DNA of 64,000 nt. Source: Ischnura elegans (Eukaryota; Arthropoda; Insecta; Odonata; Coenagrionidae). Made by a program: the position numbers and the translations under genes. The number at the start of each line of letters is the position of its first letter. Position 1 is the stretch's first letter. Location: NCBI RefSeq assembly GCF_921293095.1, contig NW_025791658.1, forward strand, positions 3,472,001-3,536,000. Reading direction: 5' to 3'. Below, one piece after another: positions 62,190-64,000 of this stretch. The notes under the pieces were generated by a model that worked only from the letters and a program-made list of their open reading frames with translations, was not told the origin of the DNA and searched no databases.

Positions 62190-62487
62190 TGGTATGGTAT
62201 GGTATTTGGAGGAGGCGACCGACAGCTGAGGTCATTTGCGCCATGAGGGAAGGGTGGAGAGAAACCTGGCTTCGGCGTTAGCCTGCTCTTAACGAAAGGT
62301 GCCAAGGGGACCATGGCTTAACGTCCCATCCGATGGATGGAGTGTTACGCTTGAAATGTTCTCTGCATTGCATTCAAGCAGGGATCGGGCAGTCTATGAA
62401 AATTCTCTGCCACTGCCGGGATTTGAACCCGAGACCGCTGGGTGGGAAGCCAACAATATAGCCACAAGACCAACCAGATCCCCCACG
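62190..62487 (-). mobile_element. tRNA-derived SINE
   Basis: On the - strand the 5' head holds 'ggttggtcttgtggc' (A-box-like) and 'gggttcaaatcccgg' (B box with a T-arm stem). A body of about 200 bp follows and ends in an (ATACC)n tail near 62190-62205. Head, body and simple 3' tail are the standard SINE layout. Retrotransposition would need a partner LINE. Confidence 0.78.
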
Positions 62488-62679
62488 AACAAAAACGTTC
62501 CCGCAGTCTTAAGAGTTGTACACGTCATTTTTTTCTCGGTTGAACATATCGTATTTATATTGTAACGCAAACTGATCTTGCTTTTTTCATGATTGGCTAA
62601 ACGTGAGTGCAAGATCTGACATTTTATTAAGACGGGTGACCCCATAGGATAGTTTACGGGACTGATGTCCTGCACATAC
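62488..62679. other. Intron, no feature
   Basis: Intronic sequence directly downstream of the donor of the exon at 62680-62844. Nothing is recognised. Confidence 0.5.
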
Positions 62680-62844
62680 CATCTGTCCATAGTCCTGTGG
62701 GTCTGCGTCAACATGGGAGCCAGCAGCGCTTGCGTAGTCCTCATCCTTGTAGCCCTCACCCCACTCGCTGTGGTCCTGACCCATCTCCGACTCCCCTCCA
62801 GCCTCTCCCTCGTCTTCCTCCATCGGTTCCTCCTTCACGTGGAC
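62680..62844 (-). CDS. Internal acidic exon (55 codons), - strand zinc-finger gene
   Basis: The - strand acceptor ttgtttgttgtag leads to VHVKEEPMEEDEGEAGG, 'SEWGEGYKDEDYASAAGS', DADPQDYGQM and a gtatgt donor. Phase 0 at both ends. VKEEP is a sumoylation consensus found just after BTB or other N-terminal domains in many zinc-finger repressors. It is joined, by inference, to the exon at 36782-36910 over a 25 kb intron. The shared strand, phase and acidic/Tyr composition support this, but it is not proven. The 5' exons are outside the window. Confidence 0.65.
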
Positions 62845-62858
62845 CTACAACAAACAAC

Positions 62859-62935
62859 AGGGTAGCTTCATTCATCAAAGAAAACCAAAGGCATTGATTG
62901 CGATTCGTTACCCACCATTAGTGTCCTCATAACAT
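62859..62935 (+). mobile_element. AGGGTAG MITE terminal fragment next to a splice acceptor
   Basis: It holds the first 75 bases of the family ('agggtagcttcattcatc', 'cgattcgttacccaccatta'). It starts 13 bp beyond the acceptor AG of the exon at 62680-62844, so it overlaps the region where the branch point should lie. Confidence 0.75.
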
Positions 62936-64000
62936 ACACATGACCTATCTTTTGCCTGCTCAAGCTTAAACTCAAAACATCATTGATACTTTTACTCTGA
63001 TCAAATTTATCACCTTGGTCGAGAAACGTCCACACGTACATTTAAGTCTTTAGTAGGGAAAAAGTTAAACTTCACAAATCAGCATAAACTAGGTGAACTA
63101 GGTTAACTATAAATTAGGTTTAACTATGCCAGAGTGCATGGAAACAGAGCTGCAGCAAGGTCCACCACCCACCGAAAAAATTATATGAACTTGGCGACTG
63201 CAGGAAGACCAACTGAAGACTGCTAAAAAAACAAAAACATAACAATATTTTTGTTTTCAATGATGATGATGATAGTGGAAAGGATTTTTATGATTTTGAA
63301 AGTGATTTAAGTCTAATTTCATGATAGGCAACGTTTTCCTTGAATCTGTTTTTTGTTTTTTTCTGCTTTATTTTGTATTTTGTTTGATTGCTTGCCCTTG
63401 ATTCATTATTGAAATATACATATCATGCACAAAATAGCTTGCCTTTTGTTAATTTTCCTTAATAATTGTGTTTGGAAATTTCATTCAATGATTGTTTATT
63501 TGGCTTTTACGAAACGTGAGAACAAAAAGAAATCACATTTTAATATACAGCAGACTCTCGATGATGCAACAATGCAACACAAAGAATCCATTCATTACAC
63601 GGCTACGGTATATCCTTGTTGCGGATTATCCGTGCATGATTTTCACTGTCGCTCAATTTTTTATGCGATATTTATTTTTAAAAATCGGATGCAAAATCAT
63701 CAGAATTACGGCATTAAAGGCCTGGTTACGTGGTACATGAGAATGTACAAGAAAATGTGAGAATGTCTGAATCTCAGAATGAACGCGAAAATGCATCGTG
63801 TAACCACGCAAAATGTAAGAATGTATGAATTTCTGAACACCTGCTCTAATTTCATTCAGACAATCATACAATTTGAACTCAGAGTCACCTGGTGGCAGAC
63901 TACGAAAACGACACATTCATTTCATCTGGCTTGTATAGGCGACTTCTTTGCTTACGTACGGCCCCGATAGTTATTTGATATGATCTTGCTTGACTTGGAT
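62936..64000. other. Intron or intergenic; no gene seen
   Basis: AT-rich. A short (GAT)n run at about 63262-63276. Open frames at 63425-63970 on both strands overlap one another and have no recognisable motif. No BTB or other zinc-finger gene exon was found here. Confidence 0.5.

Overview
The window looks like nuclear DNA from an arthropod, probably an insect with a large, AT-rich, transposon-rich genome. The species cannot be named. The reasons are: GT-AG introns of kilobase length; long C2H2 zinc-finger exons joined to short acidic 'KEEP/VKVE'-type linker exons, as in arthropod BTB- or linker-zinc-finger transcription factors; and a transposon set of Penelope-like elements (PLE), piggyBac, pogo/Tigger, mariner, hAT, Harbinger, Helitron, non-LTR elements and tRNA-derived SINEs. 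There are no bacterial operons, ribosome binding sites or CRISPR arrays.

Host genes. Two zinc-finger genes are only partly inside the window. On the + strand, exons at 1765-1893, 3331-3465 and 8951-10735 (terminal, 11 fingers) join in phase 0. On the - strand, exons at 62680-62844, 36782-36910 and 34355-35269 (terminal, 9 fingers) also join in phase 0 across a 25 kb intron. Their first exons lie outside the window. Just downstream of the - strand stop codon is a tandem array of about 0.5 kb units (about 31.3-34.35 kb). Several units still carry a decayed copy of the gene's last codons and stop.

Mobile DNA fills most of the rest. 1-8.7 kb: inverted-repeat elements, a mariner holding a CR1-like fragment, a TTAA-flanked piggyBac-like MITE inside another element, and non-LTR tails. 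12-19 kb: the Helitron helicase end, MITEs, a hairpin with a tRNA-like core, and hAT-type MITEs. 19.1-21.5 kb: a PLE with a 737-codon RT plus GIY-YIG frame and a hammerhead-like motif. 24.3-30.1 kb: two copies of one host repeat; the second was hit by a hAT MITE and by two PLE-derived inverted-repeat elements carrying hammerhead-like motifs. 36-47 kb: MITEs, a piggyBac element and a solo LTR. 47.6-60.4 kb: a nest of three TTAA-type piggyBac elements, two copies of one Tigger-like family and one copy of another. 60.4-62.9 kb: an interspersed repeat, a Harbinger-type MITE, a SINE and the acidic exon.

Nothing here works as an operon. The coherent stories are the two zinc-finger genes and the layered insertions, several dated relative to each other by paralogous empty sites inside the window. 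The most unusual items are the cluster of PLE-associated hammerhead-like motifs with palindromic stem III, the amplified 3' end of the zinc-finger gene, and a tRNA-like sequence folded into a 246 bp palindrome. All calls are from reading the sequence by eye; no alignments or database searches were run.
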